Of a stretch of DNA of 64,000 nucleotides, positions 1 through 7,433 are shown piece by piece. Where the stretch lies: positions 1-64,000 of the forward strand of contig JANODX010000062.1 of the NCBI GenBank assembly GCA_031412915.1, given 5' to 3'. This stretch comes from JAGNNV01 sp031412915. GTDB taxonomy: Bacteria > Acidobacteriota > Vicinamibacteria > Fen-336 > JAGNNV01. Under the pieces are notes generated by a model that saw only the letters and a list, made by a program, of their open reading frames with translations, was not told where the DNA came from and did not search any database. The stretch's first letter is position 1. Every line of letters begins with the position of its first letter. The position numbers and the translations under genes are program-made.

Positions 1-99
1 CGACGAAAACGCGCGCATGTTGTAGGCGCCAGTGAGTTCGTCGGTGTCGGACACCTGCTTGATCTTGTCCATCGCGTAGCGAATGTCGGCCGCGAGCAT
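1..99 (-). CDS. GGDEF-domain protein, partial (cut by left edge)
   Basis: Reading leftward from an ATG at 99, the frame encodes MLAADIRYAMDKIKQV followed by DTDELTGAYNMRAF, then runs off the window. The DELTGxxNxRxF signature opens GGDEF (diguanylate cyclase) domains, and the helix before it is the usual linker. About 33 codons are visible, so neither the catalytic GGDEF motif nor upstream domains can be judged. The frame stays open to the right of 99, so the true start could lie upstream with a longer N-terminus. The role in making cyclic di-GMP is inferred from the family only. Confidence 0.6.
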   Translation of the reverse strand, partial: MLAADIRYAMDKIKQVSDTDELTGAYNMRAFSS

Positions 100-376
100 C
101 GTGGTAATCCGGCCTTCGCTCCTCTGCCCCAAGGGCGGTGACAAACGAGCGAGCGTCAGCGAGCGACTTTGCTCTGGAATGGCACCGCGAAGCGGAGCCA
201 TTCAGGAACGGCCCCGCCCCCCAAACCCCCTTTCGCTCCGGCCCGCCGGCCTTCCGAAGACCAAGCCGTCCGGTGTGGAGGACACGGACGCCTCGGAAAG
301 GGGGTCTGATCCTGGCATCTTTCCTGCTGTTACCTGGTGAGCCTCGAGGATTTCTCCGGGGTGAAGGAGGATGCAA
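100..376. other. intergenic region between partial GGDEF gene and outer-membrane gene
   Basis: No convincing gene. The tract around 140-200 contains short GAGCGAGCG/CAGCGAGCG reiterations and the self-complementary pair GAATGGCACCGC / GCGGAGCCATTC, so it can form a hairpin. A strong ribosome-binding GGAGG at 366-370 belongs to the next gene. Confidence 0.4.
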
Positions 377-1063
377 GTGAAAAAAAGCCAAGCGGTTGCC
401 GTCGCATTATTGACCTTCGGTCTGATGGGCGTTCTGCCCGGGGAGGCCGGGGCCTCCGGGGTCGAACTGCGAATTGGCGCCATGAAGCCGCGGCTCGATT
501 CGGTCCTTTTTGCGGACAGCGTGGCTCTCTACACGGTCCAGAAGGATGATTTCGTTGGTTGGTTCGGCGGAGGCGAGTTCACCACCAGCGTCCACCCGAA
601 CGTTGAATTGGGACTTTCGGTCGAGGGCTATTCGCGGGAAATCCCTACTTTCTACCGGGACTTCACCAGGCCCTCCGGAAACGAGATCCAGCAGACGCTC
701 AGGCTGCAGATCGTACCCGTCTCCGCGATCGTCCGGTTCATGCCGAGCGGCCGCTATCGCAAGCTCACACCGTATGTCGGAGGGGGGATATCGGCCATGT
801 ACTGGGAATACGAGGAGTTCGGTGACTTCATCGACTTCGAAGGGCGCGGCCAGCCGGTGATGTTCGACTCCTTCAAGTCGGAGGGCACCACGTTCGGGCC
901 GGTCGCGAACGGCGGGCTCCGCTACCGGCTCAATCAGGATCTTCAAGTGACTGCCGACTATCGTTACTTCTGGGGCAGGGAGACGATGGACGGCGACTTC
1001 TTCCCCAACGAGATCGACGTCTCGGGCGGAGCGCTTACGATTGGATTTCGCTTGACCTTCTGA
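377..1063 (+). CDS. outer-membrane beta-barrel protein
   Basis: A 228-residue protein with a Sec signal peptide (residues 1-26: KK pair, hydrophobic core, cleavage near GEAGA-SG). The rest alternates polar and hydrophobic residues as in 8-stranded barrels. It ends in GFRLTF, a terminal Phe typical of proteins folded by the BAM machinery. Repeated Gly-aromatic strands such as TPYVGGGISAMYWEY fit the OmpW/opacity-like class. I chose GTG 377 rather than ATG 371 because GGAGG at 366-370 abuts the ATG but lies 6 nt from the GTG. The gene is monocistronic and convergent with comEC. The ligand or function is unknown. Confidence 0.75.
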   Translation: MKKSQAVAVALLTFGLMGVLPGEAGASGVELRIGAMKPRLDSVLFADSVALYTVQKDDFVGWFGGGEFTTSVHPNVELGLSVEGYSREIPTFYRDFTRPSGNEIQQTLRLQIVPVSAIVRFMPSGRYRKLTPYVGGGISAMYWEYEEFGDFIDFEGRGQPVMFDSFKSEGTTFGPVANGGLRYRLNQDLQVTADYRYFWGRETMDGDFFPNEIDVSGGALTIGFRLTF

Positions 1064-1078
1064 GCGAGCGCCCTTCTT

Positions 1079-3358
1079 CTACCAGTCGATGCGCTCTCCA
1101 TCACTGGTGACATGCAGCGTCCACTGAAGGTCCGTCCGCCACACCAGAGCCCCCGCGCGGGCCCAGCGTTCGACCACCGTCGCACTCGGATGCGAGAATC
1201 GGCTTCGCGATCCGACCGATACGAGCGCAATCCGTGGCCGAGTCTCCCGAACCAGCCTCTCCGAGCTCGAGGTCGCCGCTCCATGATGTCCCACCTTCAC
1301 GAGGTCATATCCCCGGGTTGGGAGATCGAGAAGCCCCTCGGTCAAAACACTGGCGTCGCCCAGGAGAAGGAAGGACGTCTTGCCGTAGCGCACCTCGATC
1401 ACCAGGGATCGGGCGTTCTCATCGCGGCTCGGCAGGAGCCAGTTCGAATCCGGACCGAGGACGCGGAACGACACGCCGTCGACGCTCCACCCATCGCCTC
1501 GCCGGGCCGTCGTGGTCTGGAACGCCTTGAGCGCCTTCGACTCGCCGTTCACGTAGATTCGCCCGGGATCGAAATGCCGAGCGAGAAAGGGCGCTCCACC
1601 CTCGTGATCCGCGTGTCGATGCGTGACGCCCAGAAAATTGAGCCGCCGATAGCCCATCTCCCACAGCGCTGCTCCCACCACCCGCTCCCCCGCGTCGAAC
1701 GTCTCGAAAGCAGGTCCCGCGTCGATGGCCGCGGCCTGTCCGTTCGGCGTTTCGATCAGGATCGAGTCGCCTTGGCCGACATCGAGGAACCAGAGGTGAA
1801 GGCGTCCGTCCCCCAGGGGCAGACCGCTCATGGTCAGGGCCGCGACCAGCCCCGCCGTGGGCAGAACCACGCGTCTCCACCCTGAGCCCGCGAGCCCGAG
1901 GAGTCCCAGCACGAGGGCGAACGGAGGGGAGGGTCCGCGCCAGTCGGGGTCGCTCACCGCCGCGTGATGAGCCAGAGACCTCAGGGTCTCCGCGACCAGG
2001 CCACACACAGCACCGGCGAGTGAGGCCGCGGGTGCGAAGAAGGCATCGAGAAGCGCGGTCGCGAGGGACCCGTAGAGCAGGAGCACCGCGAGGGGTGCGG
2101 CCAGAAGATTCGCGGGGAGCGCGATCAGGCTGAACCGATGGAAATGCATGAGGGTCAGCGGGGCCACCGCGAGGGACGCGACGAGGGTCGCTGCCACCAC
2201 ATCGGTCAGGAGGGCGGGAATCCGCGGGGTTTGGAGCTTTCGGGCCAGGGCAGGAGCGAAGGTCACCAGAGCGAGGGTCGCCGCGAAGGACATCTGTGCG
2301 CCCGGATCCAGGGCATCGAGAGGCCGGAGCACGAGGAGGATCAGGGCAGAAGCGGCCAGGAAATTCGCGCCACTCCGGTGGAGATCCACTCTTACCGCGA
2401 CTGCGAACGCCATGGCCATGACCGTGGCCCGTACGATCGAATCCTCGCCACCAGCGACCACGCAGTAGGCCATGAGCACGGCGCACTCGAGGGCACAGCC
2501 GGACCAGGCGATCTTCAAAGCCTGGGGCATCGTGCGCCTCAGGCCGATGATCAGCGCGGCCACCTGCGAGCCCGAGACCACGAGGAGGTGGAGGAGGCCG
2601 GCGGAGCGAAACTCCTCCCGAGTGTTCGCGTCCAGCGCTCCCTCATCGCCCAGGACCATCGAGGCGGTGACCGCGCGATTCAATGGGTCTCCGACATGGC
2701 GCCAGGAGAGCTTCAGCCGGTCCCGGGCCTGATCGACGAGGGTGCGGCGGGTGGCGCGCGTCTTCACGACTCGAAGGAGGCGCTCGTTCTTGCACGTGGC
2801 AAAGGCGTGCAGGCCCTCCCGCATGGCCCATCCACGCTGGTCGAAGCCGCCGGGCGTGCGAACCGGCTCGGGTCGGCGAAGATCCACCCAGGCCCTGATC
2901 TCATCCCCCTTCTCTATCCGCGGCGCGTCCGTAAACGGATTCGCGGCCCCGCTCCTGACAAAGACCCGAACCCGGCCGCGGTAGGCGCGATCCGTCCCTT
3001 CGGCCACGATCTGGGTGGCGTCCACGTCGAACCTCATTTCGTCTCCGACGATTCGAGGGTCGGACGTCACCTGCCCTTGAAGAACCACGGGCCCGACGAC
3101 GACACTGATGGCGGCGGGCAGCGAGTGTTGCTGGTGGGTGGCTCGCGCCCCCGTGGCCAGCGCCGCGCCGGCCGCACCGGTGGCCACGATGAGCGCGGTG
3201 AGGGGCACCAGATCCGGTCGGAGGATGGCCCCTATCGCCAGGAGCGCGGCCAGTCCCAGAGCGGCGATCACAGGCAACGACACCTCGGACGAAGGTACGA
3301 GCGTTCCCGCGACCAGGCCGAGCACAAGGAAGAAGAGCGGTTGAGGATGGAACGGCAT
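1079..3358 (-). CDS. comEC: DNA internalization competence protein ComEC/Rec2
   Basis: A 759-residue polytopic membrane protein with the three-part ComEC plan. There is an N-terminal DUF4131-like OB region (about residues 60-190) after two membrane segments. A central Competence membrane domain follows, with the hallmark HLLVVSGSQVAALI near residue 260. A C-terminal metallo-beta-lactamase domain opens with FLDVGQGDSILIE near residue 522 and carries the metal motif THRHADHEGG near 580. Length matches the family. ComEC forms the inner-membrane channel that takes up single-stranded DNA during transformation, and the MBL domain is thought to act as the nuclease. No other competence gene lies nearby. 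Confidence 0.93.
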   Translation of the reverse strand: MPFHPQPLFFLVLGLVAGTLVPSSEVSLPVIAALGLAALLAIGAILRPDLVPLTALIVATGAAGAALATGARATHQQHSLPAAISVVVGPVVLQGQVTSDPRIVGDEMRFDVDATQIVAEGTDRAYRGRVRVFVRSGAANPFTDAPRIEKGDEIRAWVDLRRPEPVRTPGGFDQRGWAMREGLHAFATCKNERLLRVVKTRATRRTLVDQARDRLKLSWRHVGDPLNRAVTASMVLGDEGALDANTREEFRSAGLLHLLVVSGSQVAALIIGLRRTMPQALKIAWSGCALECAVLMAYCVVAGGEDSIVRATVMAMAFAVAVRVDLHRSGANFLAASALILLVLRPLDALDPGAQMSFAATLALVTFAPALARKLQTPRIPALLTDVVAATLVASLAVAPLTLMHFHRFSLIALPANLLAAPLAVLLLYGSLATALLDAFFAPAASLAGAVCGLVAETLRSLAHHAAVSDPDWRGPSPPFALVLGLLGLAGSGWRRVVLPTAGLVAALTMSGLPLGDGRLHLWFLDVGQGDSILIETPNGQAAAIDAGPAFETFDAGERVVGAALWEMGYRRLNFLGVTHRHADHEGGAPFLARHFDPGRIYVNGESKALKAFQTTTARRGDGWSVDGVSFRVLGPDSNWLLPSRDENARSLVIEVRYGKTSFLLLGDASVLTEGLLDLPTRGYDLVKVGHHGAATSSSERLVRETRPRIALVSVGSRSRFSHPSATVVERWARAGALVWRTDLQWTLHVTSDGERIDW

Positions 3359-3507
3359 CGCGCGCGATGCTCGTCTCCCGGGAGGGGGACTGAGCCCGAC
3401 GCCTGTGACGCTTTCCCGGGCGTCATAGCGGGGTCGCGTTTTCTGTCCGCGATCAGCCCCTGGGCCCTGGGACGAGCCGGGGCGTTTTGAGGAATGGGGG
3501 CCGGACT

Positions 3508-4224
3508 ATGATCCAAGGCGCAGTCATGCCGTTCCTCCCCGATTCGATCGAGCCCGTCGCGGGCATGCAGACCGCGACCTCGGAGGATTCCGCATTCGCC
3601 CGGGCTCGGGACGCCATGGTGGCGTCGCAGATCATCGCGCGGGGCGTTCGCGATCCGAAGACCCTGGCCGCCATGCGCCAGGTTCCGCGCCACCTCTTCG
3701 TTCCCCCGGGACTGGTCAAGGAGGCGTATGACGATCATCCCCTGCCCATTGGGCACGCCCAGACCATTTCGCAACCGTACATCGTCGCATTCATGACCGA
3801 AGCCCTGGGTCTCAAGGGCGGTGAGACGGTTCTTGAGGTGGGTGCGGGCTCCGGATACCAGTCGGCGGTTCTCTCCCGCATCGTGGCGAGAGTATTCGGC
3901 ATTGAGATCGTTGAACCGCTCGCCCGCGAGGCGAAAGGGCGGATGACGAAGCTCGGTTACACCAATGTCGAGATACGCGCGGGCGACGGGTACGCGGGCT
4001 GGCCCGAACATGCGCCATTCGACGCCATCATGGTCACGGCCGCGGCGCCTCGGGTCCCCGAGCCGCTGAAGCGGCAACTCAAGGATGGGGGGCGTCTCAT
4101 TCTGCCCGTAGGAGACCACGTCCAGGAGTTGAAGATCGTGACCAGGCGCGGATCCACGTTCGAAGAGCGTAATGTGCTGGGAGTGACCTTCGTGCCCATG
4201 ACCGGGGAGATTCGCAAAGACTGA
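3508..4224 (+). CDS. pcm: protein-L-isoaspartate O-methyltransferase
   Basis: A 238-residue class I SAM methyltransferase. Family signatures are visible: RVPRHLFVP, then HAQTISQPYIVAFMTE (the substrate-binding TISQP block), then the SAM motif VLEVGAGSGYQSAVLS and the late motifs FDAIMVTAAAP and GGRLILPVG. It methylates isoaspartyl residues of aged proteins and so starts their repair in the cytoplasm. Start ATG 3508 has a G-rich stretch 7 nt upstream. A TTG at 3487 and ATGs at 3526 and 3616 are alternatives, since homology begins only around ARDAMVASQI. It is transcribed away from comEC. Confidence 0.92.
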   Translation: MIQGAVMPFLPDSIEPVAGMQTATSEDSAFARARDAMVASQIIARGVRDPKTLAAMRQVPRHLFVPPGLVKEAYDDHPLPIGHAQTISQPYIVAFMTEALGLKGGETVLEVGAGSGYQSAVLSRIVARVFGIEIVEPLAREAKGRMTKLGYTNVEIRAGDGYAGWPEHAPFDAIMVTAAAPRVPEPLKRQLKDGGRLILPVGDHVQELKIVTRRGSTFEERNVLGVTFVPMTGEIRKD

Positions 4225-4233
4225 AGGCCGGTC

Positions 4234-4571
4234 CTACTTTGCGACGAGCGGCAATTCGACAAGACTCGCCCGACCAGGCGCATGGTGAATGCGCTGCACC
4301 GCTTTGCGGTAGTCGCCGGGTTTGGCCCAGAAAATGCTCGGCACGAACCTCTGCGGATTCCGGTCGTAGAGCGGGAACCAGCTCGACTGGATCTGCACCA
4401 TGATGCGATGGCCGGGAAGGAAGACATGATTCGCGGTCGGCAGGTCGAACCGATACAACAGCGAGTCGAGCCCTGAGCGAGGAGCGTCGCGGCGCTGAGC
4501 CACGCGACGATGGCGGCGGCGGGTCCAAAGGCGATGCGGGGGCGGGCGGTGAATTTCATCGGAAGGTCCAT
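4234..4571 (-). pseudogene. CocE/NonD (S15-like) secreted hydrolase, internal-deletion remnant
   Basis: Two pieces of one gene sit in different frames. From ATG 4559 (or 4571) the sequence encodes a good signal peptide, MKFTARPRIAFGP followed by a hydrophobic core ending LLAQG near 4470. The downstream frame (about 4464 to the stop at 4234) gives the C-terminal tail of the X-Pro dipeptidyl-peptidase/CocE family: FDLPTANHVFLPGHRIMVQI, SSWFPLYDRNPQRFVP, AKPGDYRKA, IHH and a final LVELPLV. Family members are about 600 residues, so nearly the whole catalytic domain is missing and the junction is frameshifted. It is read as a dead gene, tail to tail with pcm. Confidence 0.72.
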
Positions 4572-4695
4572 TTCGATCCGGGGAGCCAAGACTACGGGAG
4601 TCCAAGGTCGAATACAGACCCCATCCTCCCGCGTCGAAATGCGCTCGCTCATTCCGTCCGCTGACCGCGCGGGCCCTGAAACTGGGTTGGTTGGT

Positions 4696-5955
4696 CTACA
4701 ACCGCTCCAGGACGGTCAGCGTCTCGATGTGGAACGTGGTCGGGAACATGTCGAACGCTTCCAACGAAACCGCCTTGTACCCGACCGTGGCGAAGCGGAG
4801 GATATCGCGGGTCAGGGTGGCCGGGTCGCAGGAAACGTAGATGATGCGGTTCGGCCGTCCGGCGGCGATGGCATCGAGTTCGAGCGGGTCCAGGCCGCGG
4901 CGGGGCGGATCGACGATGGTGACGGCGCCCTTGAGTTGCAGGCCGGTGGCGAGGGCGGTGCCGACGCTCAGGGGGAGGCGTTCGATCTTCACGCCGTTCG
5001 CCTTGGCGTTGCGACCAAGGTCATCGAAGGCGACCGGACTCCATTCAATCGCGGTGACGTCCCGGCCCTTCAACGCCAGGGGGATGGAAAACAGGCCGAC
5101 GCCGCAGAAGAGATCGACTATGCGCGCGCCCGGGTCGACTTCCGCGGCCTCCATCACCCCCTGCAGAAGGCCTTCGGTCAGGAAGCGGTTGGCCTGGAAG
5201 AAACTCATCGCGTTGTGGTGAAGCGAAACGCCGCCCACCTTGTTCTCGATGCGGGCGTCGCCGTAGATCGTGGCCGCTTCGTTCTTCGAGGTCTGGAGCG
5301 CGAGGCCGCTCAGCCCCAGTTCATGGGAATGCCGGCGCAGCACGGTCGTGAGGGCCGGATCGGAGGCGACGAGAACGAGGCTTGGACCGGTGAACGACTC
5401 CGCGATCTCCACGGAGCCCGCTTTGACTCCGCCTGCGCTCAGTGCGCGCACCACGATCGCGATGAGGCCGCGCATGCGCTCCGAAACCTGGAGGCAGCCC
5501 TCGGCCGGCACCACGCGGTGAGAGCGTTCTTCGAAGAAGCCGAGGGTGAACCCTTCTTCGAGACGCGCCCCGTGGAGTTCCACGCGCGCGCGCCAGCCGA
5601 CTTCTGAGCTCGCGGTCCATCGGGCGATGGGCAGGTCGATGTGCGCCCGGCCCAGAAGCTCCTGGAGAGCCTCCTTCTTGGCCTCTTCCTGAGCGGCCGG
5701 TTGGGCGGCCTGATAGTGGCAGCCGCCGCAGCGGTCCGCGACCGAACACGGCGCGGGACGGCGGTGAAGATGGGGGGTTTCGACTGACACCGTCTCCCCG
5801 AAAAGCGCGCCCTTGCGCTTCGATTTGATGGCGACCGTGATGTTCTCGCCTTTGAGCGCGCCCCGCGCGAAGACCGTCTGGCCACCGATCTGGAGGAGCC
5901 CGTAGCCGCCGTTGACGGCGCGGAGGACCCTTCCGTGAAGGATCTCGCCGGTCAT
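4696..5955 (-). CDS. rlmD: 23S rRNA (uracil-C5)-methyltransferase, RlmD/TrmA family
   Basis: A 419-residue protein. A TRAM-like OB domain occupies about residues 1-60. A [4Fe-4S] cluster motif follows (CSVADRCGGC near 70-80, with a fourth Cys in AEGCLQ near 155). The methyltransferase fold has DLFCGVGLFSIPLA, IVDPPRRGLD and the nucleophile region IIYVSCDPATLTRDI. The cluster separates RlmD/RumA-type enzymes from TrmA. The predicted reaction is SAM-dependent m5U formation in 23S rRNA. Whether the target is U1939, or U747 as in RlmC, cannot be told from sequence. Its ATG overlaps the stop of the upstream gene (ATGA), so it is translationally coupled to the valS-birA block. Confidence 0.88.
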   Translation of the reverse strand: MTGEILHGRVLRAVNGGYGLLQIGGQTVFARGALKGENITVAIKSKRKGALFGETVSVETPHLHRRPAPCSVADRCGGCHYQAAQPAAQEEAKKEALQELLGRAHIDLPIARWTASSEVGWRARVELHGARLEEGFTLGFFEERSHRVVPAEGCLQVSERMRGLIAIVVRALSAGGVKAGSVEIAESFTGPSLVLVASDPALTTVLRRHSHELGLSGLALQTSKNEAATIYGDARIENKVGGVSLHHNAMSFFQANRFLTEGLLQGVMEAAEVDPGARIVDLFCGVGLFSIPLALKGRDVTAIEWSPVAFDDLGRNAKANGVKIERLPLSVGTALATGLQLKGAVTIVDPPRRGLDPLELDAIAAGRPNRIIYVSCDPATLTRDILRFATVGYKAVSLEAFDMFPTTFHIETLTVLERL

Positions 5956-6626
5956 TCGATTTCGGCCAGAAGGAAGCGGGGAAGGCCGAACCGTTGCAGG
6001 ATCTTTCGTCGCACGGACTCTCCGATCAGTGTCTCATAGACTCTCGCGGGCATGCGTGAGCGGTACGCGGCGGTGAGGTCGCGGGCGGCCTTGTCCATGG
6101 CGTAAAGCGCCCCGGGGCCAAGCGCCATGGCCGCGTTCTCGGCGAGCCGATCCTCGAGCTCGGCAAGCGCCTGGTCCGCGTCGAATGTCTGGTCCTGGCC
6201 CGCCGATTCCACCACCCCTTGGAGGCCAAGCCTCGCCGCGGCGACCGCCTCCGCGATCTCGGGTGGAACGCACAGCGCGCCGACACGTTCCGCCAAGAGC
6301 TCGATGGCGGCGCCCCGAGCGCGAGGGCCCGGGCCCTCCGCCTGAAGGGCCCTGCGGTGGCGGTCCGCCGCCGCCGTGATCTGGTCTTCGCAGAACTTCA
6401 GGGACCGGATCTTCTGCTTGCGCGCGAAGGAATGGGCATGGGCGTCGAAGGCATCGGTCATGCCGCGCAGGACCACCCGCATGGGCACGCGCTTCTTCCA
6501 AAGCCTGGCCAGGAAAACCCAGTCGGCGTTTGAGATGAAGAGGGGGTCTCCCCTTCTCTCGACGAAGGCGCGTTCGATATCGCGGAAGTACGCGACCTCA
6601 GGATCATCGGCCGCGTTCGAACTCAC
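5952..6626 (-). CDS. hypothetical helical protein between birA and rlmD
   Basis: A 224-residue protein that I do not recognise. The start is GTG 6626, whose GTGA overlaps the birA stop. Its own TGA overlaps the rlmD ATG, so both junctions are 4-bp couplings and the gene is very likely real. It is predicted almost all-helical, with no signal peptide or membrane span. The N-terminal third is the most structured part: EVAYFRDIERAFVERRG, then FISNADWVFLARLWKK, then VPMRVVLRGMTDAFDAH. Arg and Ala dominate the rest. Position suggests a translation or housekeeping link, but nothing in the sequence names a function. Confidence 0.75.
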   Translation of the reverse strand: MSSNAADDPEVAYFRDIERAFVERRGDPLFISNADWVFLARLWKKRVPMRVVLRGMTDAFDAHAHSFARKQKIRSLKFCEDQITAAADRHRRALQAEGPGPRARGAAIELLAERVGALCVPPEIAEAVAAARLGLQGVVESAGQDQTFDADQALAELEDRLAENAAMALGPGALYAMDKAARDLTAAYRSRMPARVYETLIGESVRRKILQRFGLPRFLLAEIE

Positions 6627-7423
6627 GCGTGGGGCCACCGCAGCTGTTCCACCACGCCGGAGAGGAGGGAGCGCTCGACCCCGTCGCCCTCGCGCACGAT
6701 GAGCCGGCCCTCGGCATCGACATCGAGCAAAGTGACTCGCTTCCGAACGCCATCCTCGACGAACGTGACCTCCTCGCCCCACCAGGGGACCGCCGCGGCC
6801 CTCCAGTTCTCCACCACCTCCGCGTTCGACGCATCGCTCGCCAAAAGCGCCACCACGCGCCGGGTGATGTCGGCGACCAGCGGGGGCCGGCGGGCCTCGA
6901 TGCCGTGCGCACTCAGCGTGGTTGCGGTCGACGTTAGCCGGGGATCGCCGGTCCAGACATCGACATTCAGGCCGATGCCGAGGAAGACCCGCGCGGCGCC
7001 GGAAAGCAGACTCGACTCGCAGAGGATCCCGGAGACCTTCCGGGCTCCGATAACGACGTCGTTGGGCCACTTCAGGAATGCCGCTGCGCCGAGGCGCCTG
7101 AGGGCGCCCGCCACGCAGGCGCCTACCCCGAGGGACAAAACGCCCAGCCGGGAGACCTGAATACCGGGTGCGGTGATCGTGAAGGAGATCGAGCCCTTCG
7201 GCGAGAACCACGTATTCCCTCCGCGCCCGCGGCCCCTCGTTTGTTCTTCGGCGACGACGATCGCCATGTGAGTTTCGAGGGAGGGAGACCGCGACGAGGC
7301 AATCTCCTTCGCGTCATCGTTGGTCGAACCGGTGGTGGCCCGATGAAAGACCGCGATCCCGTTCAGTCCCGCCGCGGCCAGCGCTCGCTCGTAATCGAGG
7401 GGGCCGAGGGCTGCCGGAGTCAT
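6623..7423 (-). CDS. birA: biotin--[acetyl-CoA-carboxylase] ligase
   Basis: A 266-residue BPL/LplA-type ligase that adenylates biotin and attaches it to carboxyl-carrier lysines. Motifs in order are TTGSTNDDAK, the biotinyl-AMP loop EEQTRGRGRGGNTW, and the catalytic KWPNDVVIGARKVSGILCE, followed by the small C-terminal SH3-like domain. There is no N-terminal helix-turn-helix, so this is the monofunctional form and should not act as the bio repressor. The ATG start lies 10 bp after the valS stop. The gene ends in a GTGA overlap with the next gene. Confidence 0.92.
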   Translation of the reverse strand: MTPAALGPLDYERALAAAGLNGIAVFHRATTGSTNDDAKEIASSRSPSLETHMAIVVAEEQTRGRGRGGNTWFSPKGSISFTITAPGIQVSRLGVLSLGVGACVAGALRRLGAAAFLKWPNDVVIGARKVSGILCESSLLSGAARVFLGIGLNVDVWTGDPRLTSTATTLSAHGIEARRPPLVADITRRVVALLASDASNAEVVENWRAAAVPWWGEEVTFVEDGVRKRVTLLDVDAEGRLIVREGDGVERSLLSGVVEQLRWPHA

Positions 7424-7433
7424 GAGAGACGGC

